A DNA stretch of 64,000 nucleotides from Leptospira mtsangambouensis (GTDB lineage: Bacteria > Spirochaetota > Leptospiria > Leptospirales > Leptospiraceae), in the NCBI RefSeq assembly GCF_004770475.1, contig NZ_RQHK01000017.1:1350321-1414320 (forward strand). The letters run 5' to 3'. Both the position numbers and the translations under genes were made by a program. Position 1 is the stretch's first letter. Each line of letters begins with the position of its first letter. Shown piece by piece: positions 18,872 through 28,082 of this stretch. The notes under the pieces were generated by a model that did no database searches, was not told where the DNA came from, and was given only the letters and a program-made list of their open reading frames with translations.

Positions 18872-19678
18872 TTATCTCCAACCCTCGGTTTTGATTTGAC
18901 CGTGGTCTAGGTAAAGTCCTGTTGAAGAAACAGAAGGAGCACGGTAGTGTCCACTGTATTGGTTGTATGTTTTGTTCGATCCAAATGGCCAGAGCCCTTC
19001 ATATTGAGTAAGAGACGATTGGCATTTGTTAAGGCCACCGGCACGGTTGTATCCACAAGAAGAGTGGTAAGCCACAGCATAGTCATCTTCACCAGGAAGA
19101 ATGAGGGATGCACCAAACATACCTTTGTAACCAGGAACATGGTTAACGGCAACACCAGCTGTGTTGTTGTGGTTGAAGGCACCACGAGCAGTAGTGACGA
19201 TAAGAGATTTATCCATTGCGTTTCCACCGAATCCAAAAGTGATTCCATTGAGTGCATTCGCAAGTTCTGATCCGCCAGAAGCAGCAGCAAGAGCAGTTAC
19301 TTTTGTTAAGTTAAAACCTTTGGCAGAGGCAGTAGAACCAAGGTTAGACAACCAATACTCGATGGCATAACATCCAGCAGAGTGGCAAACAATCTTACAA
19401 GAGTTTGATCCTTTGCAGTAGTTTGTGAGTCCTGTGGCAATGTTAGTTTGAGCTCTAGAGGATCCGTATGATCTTGGGTCGGTAGTTCCATCATAACCGA
19501 TAAAGATTCTTGTTCCGCCAACAGAATTGACTGAGGAACCCCAGTAGCTGTTTACGTCAGTTGTTCCCACACCGTTGTGGTTTTTGTCAGATTTTCCATG
19601 GATGAAGACTGTGTATGTTTGGGCACTTAGGGATCCCGCTAAGAGAAATGCCGTGATGGCTGCTAGTATGGTTCGCAT
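18872..19678 (-). CDS. Secreted alpha/beta-hydrolase-like protein, paralogue 1
   Basis: 268 residues, signal peptide ending at SLSAQ, then the shared hydrolase-like features (IHGKSDKNHNG, VCHSAGC, GEDDYAVAYHSSCGYN, LYLDHGQIK). It is the first gene of the tandem set in transcription order. Enzyme class is inferred only from the oxyanion-strand and elbow-like motifs; triacylglycerol lipase, esterase or a non-catalytic derivative are all possible. Nucleotide-level similarity to its neighbours over long stretches indicates tandem duplication within this lineage. Confidence 0.82.
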   Translation of the reverse strand: MRTILAAITAFLLAGSLSAQTYTVFIHGKSDKNHNGVGTTDVNSYWGSSVNSVGGTRIFIGYDGTTDPRSYGSSRAQTNIATGLTNYCKGSNSCKIVCHSAGCYAIEYWLSNLGSTASAKGFNLTKVTALAAASGGSELANALNGITFGFGGNAMDKSLIVTTARGAFNHNNTAGVAVNHVPGYKGMFGASLILPGEDDYAVAYHSSCGYNRAGGLNKCQSSLTQYEGLWPFGSNKTYNQYSGHYRAPSVSSTGLYLDHGQIKTEGWR

Positions 19679-19714
19679 TTTGTTTTCCTATTCCTGAAGG
19701 TATGTTCCCATTGT

Positions 19715-19741
19715 TTTATAAGTTTGGCAAAAGATTGACAA
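19715..19741 (-). promoter_or_regulatory. Candidate promoter of the hydrolase cluster
   Basis: On the minus strand TTGTCA (19741-19736) and TATAAA (19720-19715) are separated by 15 bp, about 35 bp upstream of the start at 19678. Spacing is slightly short for a sigma-70 promoter. Confidence 0.4.
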
Positions 19742-19824
19742 GAAATTTTTTTCCAAATTTAGACAAAATTTTAACATAAATTTGCCATTGTCACGGTTTC
19801 TCTGACAATCTTTAGGGCAGGTTC

Positions 19825-22206
19825 CTAGGATTTGGCTAGGGGAATGCGGATCGTGAATAGGGTTTTGCCTGGTTCACTTTCCACTTGGATGCTTCCGTTG
19901 TGGTTTTGGATGATTTTTTGGACGATGGACAGGCCAAGGCCTGTGCCCATTCCCAGCTCTTTTGTGGTAAAAAATGGCTCAAAGATGCGGGGTAGAATGT
20001 CCGAAGGGATTCCTTTTCCATTATCTTCAATGGTGATGAGGGCATTGGTTTCTTCTTCTTTCAGAAAAATTCGGATCACTCCTCCCTCTTTGGGGCAGGC
20101 TTGGATGGAATTGTAGATGAGGTTGGTCCAGACTTGCACGAGTTCGTCGGCATGTCCGAGAACCACTGGATCCCCACTGATTTTCCAATCGATCTCAATG
20201 TTCTGTTTCCAACTAGTGGAATACATGGAAAGAACCGAATCAATCCCTTCTTTGAGTGCGAGAAATTTTTGAGATTCTTTCGGACCTGAATAGGAATGGT
20301 GTTTGAGGGCAAATACAATCTTGGAAGCACGTTCCACAGCGGTTTCAATAATTCCTAAATGGAACCCTATGACAAAATCATTGAGTTTGGATTGGAAAGT
20401 GTTTCTTCCTTCTTCCGAATCAAATAACTTTTGGTATTCTTCTGGAATGGTTTCAATTTTAAAATCGAAACATGTGTCCGCTAAAGATATGGGATCGGAA
20501 ACTGATTTGGATTTAAAATAAGCAATGAGTTCTTTTTTTCTTTTGAACCGAGATGTGACTTCTGAACGTTTTTGGGTTTTGAAATCTTCCAAAAATTGTT
20601 CTGCTAAAAGAACCAATTCAGTTTTTTCCGAACTAATGACATTTGTCTGCCCATCTTTGATGAATTGGATGCTTCCTTTAATGGCTGCTAGTGGGTTATT
20701 GATTTCGTGAGCCACACTGGCTGCAATTTTCCCAAGAGTGGACATCCTCTCTGCTTGTAAAAGTTGTTCTTGGGTTTCTCTAAGTTCCAAGATGGTTTGG
20801 TTTAATGATTCCGTACGTTCTTTTATTTTTTGTTCCAATTGTAGTCTTGCATCACGTACAATCGAAATCATTTCATTAAAACTATTAGATAACTCACCGA
20901 TTTCATCTCTACTGGATACTTTGACTGTAACAAACAAATCTCCAGAATGCATTTTTCGAATGCCTGCTAGTAACCTAGTTAAGGGGTATACAATACTTGT
21001 TTTGTGTAAAACAGGATATAACATAAAGATTGTAAATAATGAGAAAAGAAGTGTTATGATTAACCAAACTACCGTTTGGTGTACCATGATTCTGTATTCA
21101 ATATAAGGGATGGCTATGAAAAAATGGTGATTTTTTGCATGAAAGTCAGATGTCCAATAAATTCCATTTGGCTTTTCTGAAAAAGACTCCAATTGAAAGG
21201 ATTCAAAAGTTGCAGGCCGATTTATTTTTTGTTTAATATTTTCTAAAGTGAAGTCTGTTTTGTTGATCCGGAAATTTTGGTCCTGGATATCTATCACTAA
21301 CTCAGAAAGATAAACAAACGGGTATGTGGCACCCAATTCCAGTTGTGTTTTGATACTATGTTTTTCGCGGCTCATTTCATTTTGAAAATCTACACGGAAC
21401 CGGTTGAATAAAAAGTTCGCAACGATAGAAAGGATCAAATACAAAACCGTCAAATTGAAAGTCATGATTTTGAATCCGACAGTGGAAGGAATTGTCTCTT
21501 GGTTGAGGGAGACCAATACGAGAATGGTCATGATAATGATAGTTAGGTTAGTCAGTAAAAACAGAAAGGTTGGTTTGCTGAAATAATTTAGATCTACAAG
21601 GATGTCAGTAAATGCCAAAGAAAGAATTCCAAGGATGGCCAACAGAAAACCTCCCGTGTGCCTTTTTTTGGAACCTTGAAAATAGAAAAATTTTGCCGTG
21701 AGTGCAGCGATTGTATTTCCCAGAATCAAACACAATACACCGGCAATGGATACGATGGAAAGTTGGACGAGTGGGGAAGAGGAATGTTGGTTGGGAACAT
21801 AGAATTCCATTTTGGGATCAAAGTGGACCTCTCGATAAAAAAAACCGATCCCGTTGGAAAGGATTGCAAATGTGGCTAAGGCAATGTGGAGGCGAAGGCT
21901 CCAAGTTTTCCAACGAGGGAAACTATTTTCCTGGAACCCAAAGGCTAGGTTTGAGGTTGCAATGCCTAAAACTAAAATGACTGGATTTTTCAAAAAAACG
22001 AAAACGTAAGCGGTCCAAGGTGCCACAAAAGAATTACAAATCGACCAGGCCACCGACCAAAAAAAGAGACAGAACAAAGGAACAAGGAGACCCCGAAATG
22101 TGGGCGTTAGGTCCTCCTTACGAGACATAAAGTAGACAAAGGCGATCCCGCTCACCAAACAGAGCCCAAAATAGAAAAAACTATAAAGATTCAGTAAGGG
22201 TGCCAA
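19825..22206 (-). CDS. Membrane-bound sensor histidine kinase
   Basis: About 794 residues from a TTG at 22206; in-frame GTG at 22341 is possible but lies inside an operator-like palindrome and would add a non-membrane tail before the first helix. Domains in order: six to eight N-terminal membrane helices, a periplasmic or extracytoplasmic segment, another membrane helix, HAMP (RLLAGIRKMHSGD to EIGELSNSFNEM), coiled coil, HisKA with phospho-acceptor His about 500 in VAHEINNPL, and an HATPase domain with N box NLIYNSIQA, DNGKGI and GTGLGLSIV. It would autophosphorylate in response to an unknown signal. No response regulator is adjacent. It diverges from the lytic transglycosylase. Confidence 0.9.
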   Translation of the reverse strand: MAPLLNLYSFFYFGLCLVSGIAFVYFMSRKEDLTPTFRGLLVPLFCLFFWSVAWSICNSFVAPWTAYVFVFLKNPVILVLGIATSNLAFGFQENSFPRWKTWSLRLHIALATFAILSNGIGFFYREVHFDPKMEFYVPNQHSSSPLVQLSIVSIAGVLCLILGNTIAALTAKFFYFQGSKKRHTGGFLLAILGILSLAFTDILVDLNYFSKPTFLFLLTNLTIIIMTILVLVSLNQETIPSTVGFKIMTFNLTVLYLILSIVANFLFNRFRVDFQNEMSREKHSIKTQLELGATYPFVYLSELVIDIQDQNFRINKTDFTLENIKQKINRPATFESFQLESFSEKPNGIYWTSDFHAKNHHFFIAIPYIEYRIMVHQTVVWLIITLLFSLFTIFMLYPVLHKTSIVYPLTRLLAGIRKMHSGDLFVTVKVSSRDEIGELSNSFNEMISIVRDARLQLEQKIKERTESLNQTILELRETQEQLLQAERMSTLGKIAASVAHEINNPLAAIKGSIQFIKDGQTNVISSEKTELVLLAEQFLEDFKTQKRSEVTSRFKRKKELIAYFKSKSVSDPISLADTCFDFKIETIPEEYQKLFDSEEGRNTFQSKLNDFVIGFHLGIIETAVERASKIVFALKHHSYSGPKESQKFLALKEGIDSVLSMYSTSWKQNIEIDWKISGDPVVLGHADELVQVWTNLIYNSIQACPKEGGVIRIFLKEEETNALITIEDNGKGIPSDILPRIFEPFFTTKELGMGTGLGLSIVQKIIQNHNGSIQVESEPGKTLFTIRIPLAKS

Positions 22207-22270
22207 GCCAATCCAGGAATCCCTGACAATTGACTTTCGGCAAGCATTTCGTTTCTCTCTTTTATTTCCG

Positions 22271-22285
22271 TTGTGCGTCGCACAA
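22271..22285. promoter_or_regulatory. Operator-like palindrome, copy 1
   Basis: TTGTGCGTCGCACAA, a perfect 7-bp inverted repeat around one base, lying between the divergent histidine kinase and transglycosylase genes. A near copy lies 58 bp away. Probably a binding site for a dimeric repressor; the regulator is not identifiable here. Confidence 0.6.
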
Positions 22286-22328
22286 AAAACTCCTTGTCGT
22301 CGAAAGGGATCACGAAACCATGGATTTA

Positions 22329-22343
22329 TTGTGCGATGCACAA
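22329..22343. promoter_or_regulatory. Operator-like palindrome, copy 2
   Basis: TTGTGCGATGCACAA, with arms TTGTGC and GCACAA. Same consensus and orientation-symmetric layout as the copy at 22271. It ends 26 bp before the transglycosylase start at 22370, a position suited to block transcription. Confidence 0.6.
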
Positions 22344-22369
22344 CGGAAAGTCTGTATCAAGAGGACCCA

Positions 22370-23026
22370 ATGCGAAAAAGAAACTCACTCACTCAAATTC
22401 TAGGAACTGGCCTTCTGCTTGTGATTTTCCTAACAGAATCTTACGGAAAGATCAGCTCAGCCGGACTTTCTGTCCGAAACGAATCTTCCAAACGAAAATT
22501 GGAGGTATACATAGCCAAAAATCGACCAAACCTTTCTTCTCGGGAAAGATTAGAACTGGTTTCGGCGATGGAAAATGCAGCTCTGAACCTTCGTCTTCCT
22601 GTGGGACAGAAACAGGAACGATATGATAAACTTGGATTTTTGGTAGGCCTTGTGCACACAGAATCGCAGTTCCACAGACGAGCCAAATCACATAAAGGAG
22701 CACTCGGACTCATGCAAGTGATGCCAACAACGGCCAAGTGGTTGGCAGAAAAAGAAGGAATCCCCTTTTCTGGAGAAAAGGACCTCTACGATCCAGAGAC
22801 TAATTTATACATTGGTGTTCTTTATTTGAATTATCTAATCGAACGCACCGATTCTCTGGAAGCTGCTTTGTTATCTTATAATGCAGGGCTTGGTGGTTAT
22901 AAACGATTTGGAGGCATTCCAGAGTATTCACGATCAGTGTACCGGTACTATGAAGAATGGAAATCAATGCCCACTCCAACTCAAAGTCTGATTTCTGAAA
23001 CTGTTGCGAGTCTTCTTTCTATCTAA
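22370..23026 (+). CDS. Lytic murein transglycosylase (SLT domain)
   Basis: 218 residues from the ATG at 22370, which has GAGG upstream; the open frame further 5' crosses the operators. An N-terminal hydrophobic segment serves as signal peptide or anchor. The SLT domain shows LVGLVHTESQFHRRAKS with the catalytic Glu in HTESQF, then GALGLMQVMPTTA, NLYIGVLYLNYL and ALLSYNAGLGGY, the standard goose-lysozyme-like motifs. It cleaves peptidoglycan glycan strands with anhydro-muramic ends in the periplasm. Shares an operator-bearing intergenic region with the kinase, suggesting joint control of envelope functions. Confidence 0.92.
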   Translation: MRKRNSLTQILGTGLLLVIFLTESYGKISSAGLSVRNESSKRKLEVYIAKNRPNLSSRERLELVSAMENAALNLRLPVGQKQERYDKLGFLVGLVHTESQFHRRAKSHKGALGLMQVMPTTAKWLAEKEGIPFSGEKDLYDPETNLYIGVLYLNYLIERTDSLEAALLSYNAGLGGYKRFGGIPEYSRSVYRYYEEWKSMPTPTQSLISETVASLLSI

Positions 23027-23096
23027 ATTTTACTTTACATAGTTTTAAAACCGACAAGGCTCTTATCCGTTTTATAAAACAAAAGGATGGGAGCGT

Positions 23097-24299
23097 ATGG
23101 ATTTAATTCGTAGATACGGTGTGTATCTAGCAGTTGTTATATTGGTTGTGATTGGCCTTATCTTCTTTTTAATTAAGGATAATGTTGGTTCTGATCAAGA
23201 TGCTAGAGAGAAAGCCAGACAAGAAAGGATGGCTAGTAACTCTGATCCAACGCAAGGTGATGATAGTTCTGGAAGTGGATCTGATGGATCTGGCGGGGTT
23301 CCTGATGATGGTGCTACTCCTGAATACATTTTAGAAAAGTATTTAGAATGGGCTGAATACCCTCCATTCTCAAGACCTATGTCCATTCTCAATCATGATT
23401 TGGCATTCCCATTCATCATTGAAACCTCTCCTGATTATTCCATCGATCCAAAAACGAACGAAGCCACCGGTTACGTATGTTTATTCCAACCAAAAACTTG
23501 GGCGGTCATCGGAAACAAAGACATGATGTACGTCACATTAGAATGTCGCGATAAAGCAAGAAATCGAGTGAAGGTATCAATCGATTCTCATCAAGTTTTT
23601 AAAGAATGGGAAGGACAAAGGTATGGAGTTGTCAGTGCCTCTGTGAATGACAACGGAACAGATGGAGACCAAACAAGAGGAGATAATATTTTTACTTTCT
23701 CTTGGAAACCACAAAAAGCTGATTGGGGACAAATGTCTCTTGTTGCTGAAATTACTTACGGACCAGAAAATCTTAAAACAACTCTTACTTCTAGTTTCTT
23801 TTCTAGTCCTTCCATTCCAGCAGAATTTAACGGAGTTTTTTCTGACTCTTTACAAGACGGATCCCTAATTGTTCGCGCAGTGGTGAATGTTTATAGAAAA
23901 GGAAAATACCATTTAGAAGCAAATTTAAAAGACGAAAAGAATGGGGAATATATCGCCTATGCCGTGTACGATGGTGATTTAGTTTCTGGTTCGAACGAAG
24001 TGGAATTTACTTTTTTCGGGAAAATCCTTCGTGATAAAGACTTAGATGGTCCTTATTTGGCGACATCCTTCCGTGGACACCGAGTGAACTTACCCATTGA
24101 TCCTGAATGGTTCAACCAAGGGGCAGAAGGACTCAGAAAAATCCAAGCGGCAAAAACAACAGAACCTGATCGTGAGCTCGTTGTGCCATATAAGGATGAG
24201 TACAAAACAAAATATTATAAAGTGGAATCCTTCTCGAATGCAGCTTGGGATTCGGCAGACAAACAAAATCGCATTCGTCAAATTAAAGCACTACAATAA
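23097..24299 (+). CDS. Membrane-anchored protein of unknown function
   Basis: 400 residues. A single membrane helix near the N-terminus (about 8-27) is followed by a Ser/Gly/Asp-rich linker (about 45-72) and a large extracytoplasmic region rich in beta-strand patterns. A Ca-binding-like acidic stretch (NDNGTDGDQTRGDN) and immunoglobulin-like repeats of alternating polar/hydrophobic strands can be seen, but no catalytic motif. It is 3 bp upstream of the penicillin-acylase-family gene, so the two are surely co-transcribed and may act together outside the cytoplasm. Not recognised as a named family. Confidence 0.75.
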   Translation: MDLIRRYGVYLAVVILVVIGLIFFLIKDNVGSDQDAREKARQERMASNSDPTQGDDSSGSGSDGSGGVPDDGATPEYILEKYLEWAEYPPFSRPMSILNHDLAFPFIIETSPDYSIDPKTNEATGYVCLFQPKTWAVIGNKDMMYVTLECRDKARNRVKVSIDSHQVFKEWEGQRYGVVSASVNDNGTDGDQTRGDNIFTFSWKPQKADWGQMSLVAEITYGPENLKTTLTSSFFSSPSIPAEFNGVFSDSLQDGSLIVRAVVNVYRKGKYHLEANLKDEKNGEYIAYAVYDGDLVSGSNEVEFTFFGKILRDKDLDGPYLATSFRGHRVNLPIDPEWFNQGAEGLRKIQAAKTTEPDRELVVPYKDEYKTKYYKVESFSNAAWDSADKQNRIRQIKALQ

Positions 24300-24302
24300 C
24301 CT

Positions 24303-26834
24303 ATGTTAGATAAAACCAAAAAATTCATCAGAAAGAGACCATTTTTAAGTCTCTTTCTACTTTTCATTCTCACTCTTCCTGTCACCTTACACTTTTTGTT
24401 TTGGGGACTTGTATCTTTAAAAGCACCTAGATACAGCGGAGAAATTATTTCTGATAAACTGACAACGACCGTGACTGTGATCCGAGATGAAGCCGGAATT
24501 CCCCATATCGTGGGAGGAGATGCCAAGTCCGCGTATTTTGCATTAGGTTATACAATGGCACAGGATCGTATTTTTCAGATGGAATTACAAAGGCGGATTG
24601 GGAAAGGAGAACTCACTGAAATTTTTGGTGATAAACTCATTCCTACCGATCAGTTTTTGAAATCTCTTCTTTTGAAAAAAACAGCGGAAGAGTATGTAAA
24701 TCAGAAGGAACATATTTATCCTGAAGCATGGAACCAATTGGATTGGTTTTTGGAAGGGGTAAATCATTTTCTCTCCGAAGACAATTTGCCAATTGAATAT
24801 ACCATTCTTGGAATCAAACCGAAACCCTTTGATCGGGTAGATGCCATTTCCTTCTTGTTCTATATGGGTTTTTCTTTTGCAGAAGGGATCAAGTCGGACA
24901 GTTTGTACACCATTTTGGAGTCGGAATTAAAGGGTAGGTCTGCAAATGAACTTTTCCCGCGGTATGATTTTGAAACAAATGCGACCATTTTGGAAACTCA
25001 ACCGGGAGTACAAAGGTTAGCGGATAAAAATAATTTTCAAAAAATAAATTCCAAACAAATCCAAAACTCAAATGCCAATCGAATGGCAAACCAAAATCAA
25101 AGTGAACCGAAAAACCATGCAAACGGAAAAGAGGTCTTTGGTCTAAAACAACTAGTATCTTTGGTGAACCAATTGCAACTTCCGATTGAGCCACTAGAAG
25201 GTAGTAACTCTTGGCTTGTGGCACCTAGTCGTTCTGAAAGTGGCGGGGCAGTTCTTGCCAATGATCCACATATTGCCCTTTCCAATCCAGGGGCTTGGTA
25301 CGAAGCTTATATTGAATATCCTGGATATGAAAACTATGGTTATTTTCTTTCGATCATTCCGTTCCCTCTCATTGCACATAACAGAGATAAGGCATGGGGG
25401 CTTACCATGTTGGAACAGGATGATGTTAACTTGTATTTGGAAACCATCGAAGGTGGAAAATTCAAAACGGGGAATACTTGGAAAGATTTAACATATTATC
25501 GTGACCCCATCCGTAAAAAAGATGGATCCGAAATTCCGTTTGAAGTTGGGATCACAAACCATGGCCCTCTCATTACAGAACATATCAAAGGATTTAAGGG
25601 AAGACCTGTGAGTTTGTATTGGGCTCACCACCATTTACCAAATCCGCTGCTTGATGTTCTATTCCAAATGGGCAAATCCAAATCGTTCACCGAACTTGAT
25701 TCGGCTTCTTCAATGATTGGAGCACCGGGACTTAATTTTAGTTATGCGGATAAAAATGGGAACATTGCTTATTACGCAGTGGGAAGATTTCCGATCCTAA
25801 AATCGGGGAATTCTCGTAAAATTTTAGAGGGTTCTACTGGTGAAAATGATGTTGTTGGTTATGTTTCGGTAAAAGACAATCCAAAGATCATCAATCCAAA
25901 AAATGGAATCATCGTCACAGCAAACAACCAAGTGACAAGTAAGTCAATTCCAGGACTTGGAAAACCAGAAGGAAATTGGCAACCACCTGATCGTTTTCAA
26001 AGGTTAGTTGGTATTTTGGAAACAAAAGAGAAGTGGAGTTTGGAAGACCTTGCGGCAATCCAAAACGATACAGTCTCTTCCTTTGCACCAGAGTATTTGG
26101 AACTTATTCTGTCTACGGTTAAAGAAGCAAAAACTCCCAATGGGAAAAAGGTTCTAGGGATTTTGAAAAAATGGAATTTTGAACATTTCCCCGAATCCCA
26201 AGGAGCTGCTGTTTACGATGTATTCTTTTATATCACTCTTCGGGAATTGTTAATTGATGAGATGGGTCCCGCCAATTTTGAGTTATATGGAGATATGGCC
26301 GAGTATTGGAATGCTTATCGCCGATTTGTAAGGAATCCAAGTTCTTCTTATTGGGATGACTTAAGAACCGAAGGGATCATCGAATCAAGAGAAGACATTC
26401 TCAAAAGATCCATTGAGGAGACCGGTAGGTATTTAGAGGCACATCTCTCTGCTTCTCCAAGTCTTTGGACTTGGAAAAACTTATACAAAATCAAACATCC
26501 ACATCCGCTTGGCGTATTGCCAGTGATAGGTGGTATTTTTGATATTGGTCCGCTTCCTTCTGCAGGTGGTGCCGAAGTGGTTAATAATTTAAAATACAAA
26601 CTGATGAAAGAAGATTGGACTGCGTTTGCAGGTCCATCCAAAAGGCGAGTGATTGATTATGGTCGTTTTGAAGAGTCTGTCACACAACTTCCCATCGGGA
26701 ATAGTGGAAACCTTGCAAGTCCCTTTTACGGGAACTTAGTGGATGATTATATTAGCGGAGTTCACAGGAAAATCCTGTATACGAAGGAACAAGTGGGGGC
26801 TGGAAAATTCCGATTGGAATTTCGACCTCAGTAA
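24303..26834 (+). CDS. Penicillin acylase family (Ntn-hydrolase) protein
   Basis: 843 residues with an N-terminal membrane anchor or uncleaved signal (about 15-38). Members are made as precursors that cleave themselves to expose an N-terminal Ser. Here the expected site is Gly300-Ser301 in LEGSNSW, matching SNxW of penicillin G acylase, and the later TANNQ carries the oxyanion Asn. Substrates in the family range from beta-lactam side chains to acyl-homoserine lactones and acylated lipids; the natural one cannot be told. A low-complexity Asn/Gln-rich spacer (about 235-275) precedes the cleavage site. A terminator follows at 26844. Confidence 0.9.
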   Translation: MLDKTKKFIRKRPFLSLFLLFILTLPVTLHFLFWGLVSLKAPRYSGEIISDKLTTTVTVIRDEAGIPHIVGGDAKSAYFALGYTMAQDRIFQMELQRRIGKGELTEIFGDKLIPTDQFLKSLLLKKTAEEYVNQKEHIYPEAWNQLDWFLEGVNHFLSEDNLPIEYTILGIKPKPFDRVDAISFLFYMGFSFAEGIKSDSLYTILESELKGRSANELFPRYDFETNATILETQPGVQRLADKNNFQKINSKQIQNSNANRMANQNQSEPKNHANGKEVFGLKQLVSLVNQLQLPIEPLEGSNSWLVAPSRSESGGAVLANDPHIALSNPGAWYEAYIEYPGYENYGYFLSIIPFPLIAHNRDKAWGLTMLEQDDVNLYLETIEGGKFKTGNTWKDLTYYRDPIRKKDGSEIPFEVGITNHGPLITEHIKGFKGRPVSLYWAHHHLPNPLLDVLFQMGKSKSFTELDSASSMIGAPGLNFSYADKNGNIAYYAVGRFPILKSGNSRKILEGSTGENDVVGYVSVKDNPKIINPKNGIIVTANNQVTSKSIPGLGKPEGNWQPPDRFQRLVGILETKEKWSLEDLAAIQNDTVSSFAPEYLELILSTVKEAKTPNGKKVLGILKKWNFEHFPESQGAAVYDVFFYITLRELLIDEMGPANFELYGDMAEYWNAYRRFVRNPSSSYWDDLRTEGIIESREDILKRSIEETGRYLEAHLSASPSLWTWKNLYKIKHPHPLGVLPVIGGIFDIGPLPSAGGAEVVNNLKYKLMKEDWTAFAGPSKRRVIDYGRFEESVTQLPIGNSGNLASPFYGNLVDDYISGVHRKILYTKEQVGAGKFRLEFRPQ

Positions 26835-26843
26835 TTTCTAAAA

Positions 26844-26876
26844 AAATCCCCACGGGACCTGTGGGGATTTCTATTT
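26844..26876 (+). terminator. Rho-independent terminator
   Basis: AAATCCCCAC and GTGGGGATTT form a 10-bp stem around GGGACCT, followed by a T-rich run (CTATTTTT). It ends the unit containing the penicillin-acylase-family gene. Confidence 0.85.
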
Positions 26877-26918
26877 TTCTACACCCAAAGATTCTATTTT
26901 GGCCGATCTTTAAACCAG

Positions 26919-28082
26919 ATGTTTCGTTCCTTTCTCCTCTGTATTTTGTTTGTTACGGCAACTTTTGCCCAATCGTCTTCCGATCGGTTGGCCTTTGCTT
27001 TTCGTAGCCAGGCGTCGCTTGACCCACTTCGGATGATTGTTGTGGGAGAGGTTGTGGGAATTGAAAAAGCCAGTTATTATGAAGTGGATACACTTTCCCA
27101 AGAATTGGAAGTGGACACAAGACCAGATACTGTGACAATCAAAGTGGCTGACCCAAAAGGAATTCGTGTGGGTCAAACTTTGTATTTATTAGAAAAGAAC
27201 CAAGACCACAAAACATTTCGTGATGGAAACATTGTGGGAATGATCACGGTAAAATCTGTTTATCAAACTACTTTTTTTGGATGGCAAGTTCGCGGGGAAG
27301 GGTATTTGCGGCTCATTGAAGACCGCCCTGTAACGGCCGCAAGGTTACTTGATACCACAAAATACGATGAAGCTTTTATGGCCAAAAAGAAAGGTGATCA
27401 TTATTTTGCGAAAGGGCAAATGGAAGAAGCCCTTCGAATGTATAAACATTCAGTTTCTCTTGATCAAGGATCACCTGATTCGCATTATGCGCTTGGGAAA
27501 GCACATTGGAAGGACGGAGAAGGATACGTATCGACTGCATTTGAATATTCGATGGCTTGGAAAAACAGAGAACGATTTTCCAATGCACAAGAAAGGTTGT
27601 TATTCCTAGTCGATTATTTACGATTTTTAACCTTCTATTTTAAAGTAGAAGGGAAAGAAAACAAAAAACAATTGGATCTAATGCCACAAGTGGCAAAAGA
27701 AGCACGTAATCTTTATCCAAAAAATTATGAAGTTTGGCTTTATAGTTTTGAAACTTCTTTTCTCAATCTTTTGCATTCGAATATGGCCGATACTGGTGTA
27801 GACGGTCGTAAAAAAAGAGAAGAGTGGTCCGAACGTTCGGAAGAATATTTACAAAAGGCCTATTCCCTCAGAAAATCAGATTATTACCTCCATAAACTTG
27901 CCTGTGAATTTTATAATCTAAAATGGAAAGAAACGCGGGGTTCTGTCAAAGAAACTGATTACCGAAACAAACTGGTAGAACATGGAAAGTTATTACGTCT
28001 TTACTACACAGGGGAAACCACTTTGTCGGAAGATCTTTTGAATGCAATTAGACTTGCTGAAAAACAGTCAGGATCACTCTGA
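26919..28082 (+). CDS. Exported TPR-containing protein
   Basis: 387 residues with a signal peptide (MFRSFLLCILFVTATFAQ). The N-terminal half has a beta-rich region that may be an OB- or SH3-like barrel (IVVGEVVGIEK to VGQTLYLLEK). The middle has at least two tetratricopeptide repeats (GDHYFAKGQMEEALRMYKHS, then SPDSHYALGKAHWKDG), and the C-terminal part continues as helices. TPRs mediate protein contacts; no enzymatic motif is seen. Its last 9 bp overlap the convergent PilZ-like gene. Confidence 0.72.
   Translation: MFRSFLLCILFVTATFAQSSSDRLAFAFRSQASLDPLRMIVVGEVVGIEKASYYEVDTLSQELEVDTRPDTVTIKVADPKGIRVGQTLYLLEKNQDHKTFRDGNIVGMITVKSVYQTTFFGWQVRGEGYLRLIEDRPVTAARLLDTTKYDEAFMAKKKGDHYFAKGQMEEALRMYKHSVSLDQGSPDSHYALGKAHWKDGEGYVSTAFEYSMAWKNRERFSNAQERLLFLVDYLRFLTFYFKVEGKENKKQLDLMPQVAKEARNLYPKNYEVWLYSFETSFLNLLHSNMADTGVDGRKKREEWSERSEEYLQKAYSLRKSDYYLHKLACEFYNLKWKETRGSVKETDYRNKLVEHGKLLRLYYTGETTLSEDLLNAIRLAEKQSGSL

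Noticed and set aside
18907..19290. Second long ORF in another frame of hydrolase paralogue 1
   Set aside because: It is a low-complexity shadow (Leu/Thr-rich) in the same strand region; the hydrolase frame has the signal peptide and conserved motifs.
19786..19808. ATTGTCA/TGACAAT hairpin after the histidine kinase gene
   Set aside because: The 7-bp AT-rich stem has no T run right after it, so it was not called a terminator.
21404..21980. ORFs opposite the kinase membrane region
   Set aside because: They are antisense to a clear gene with continuous domains and show no family pattern.
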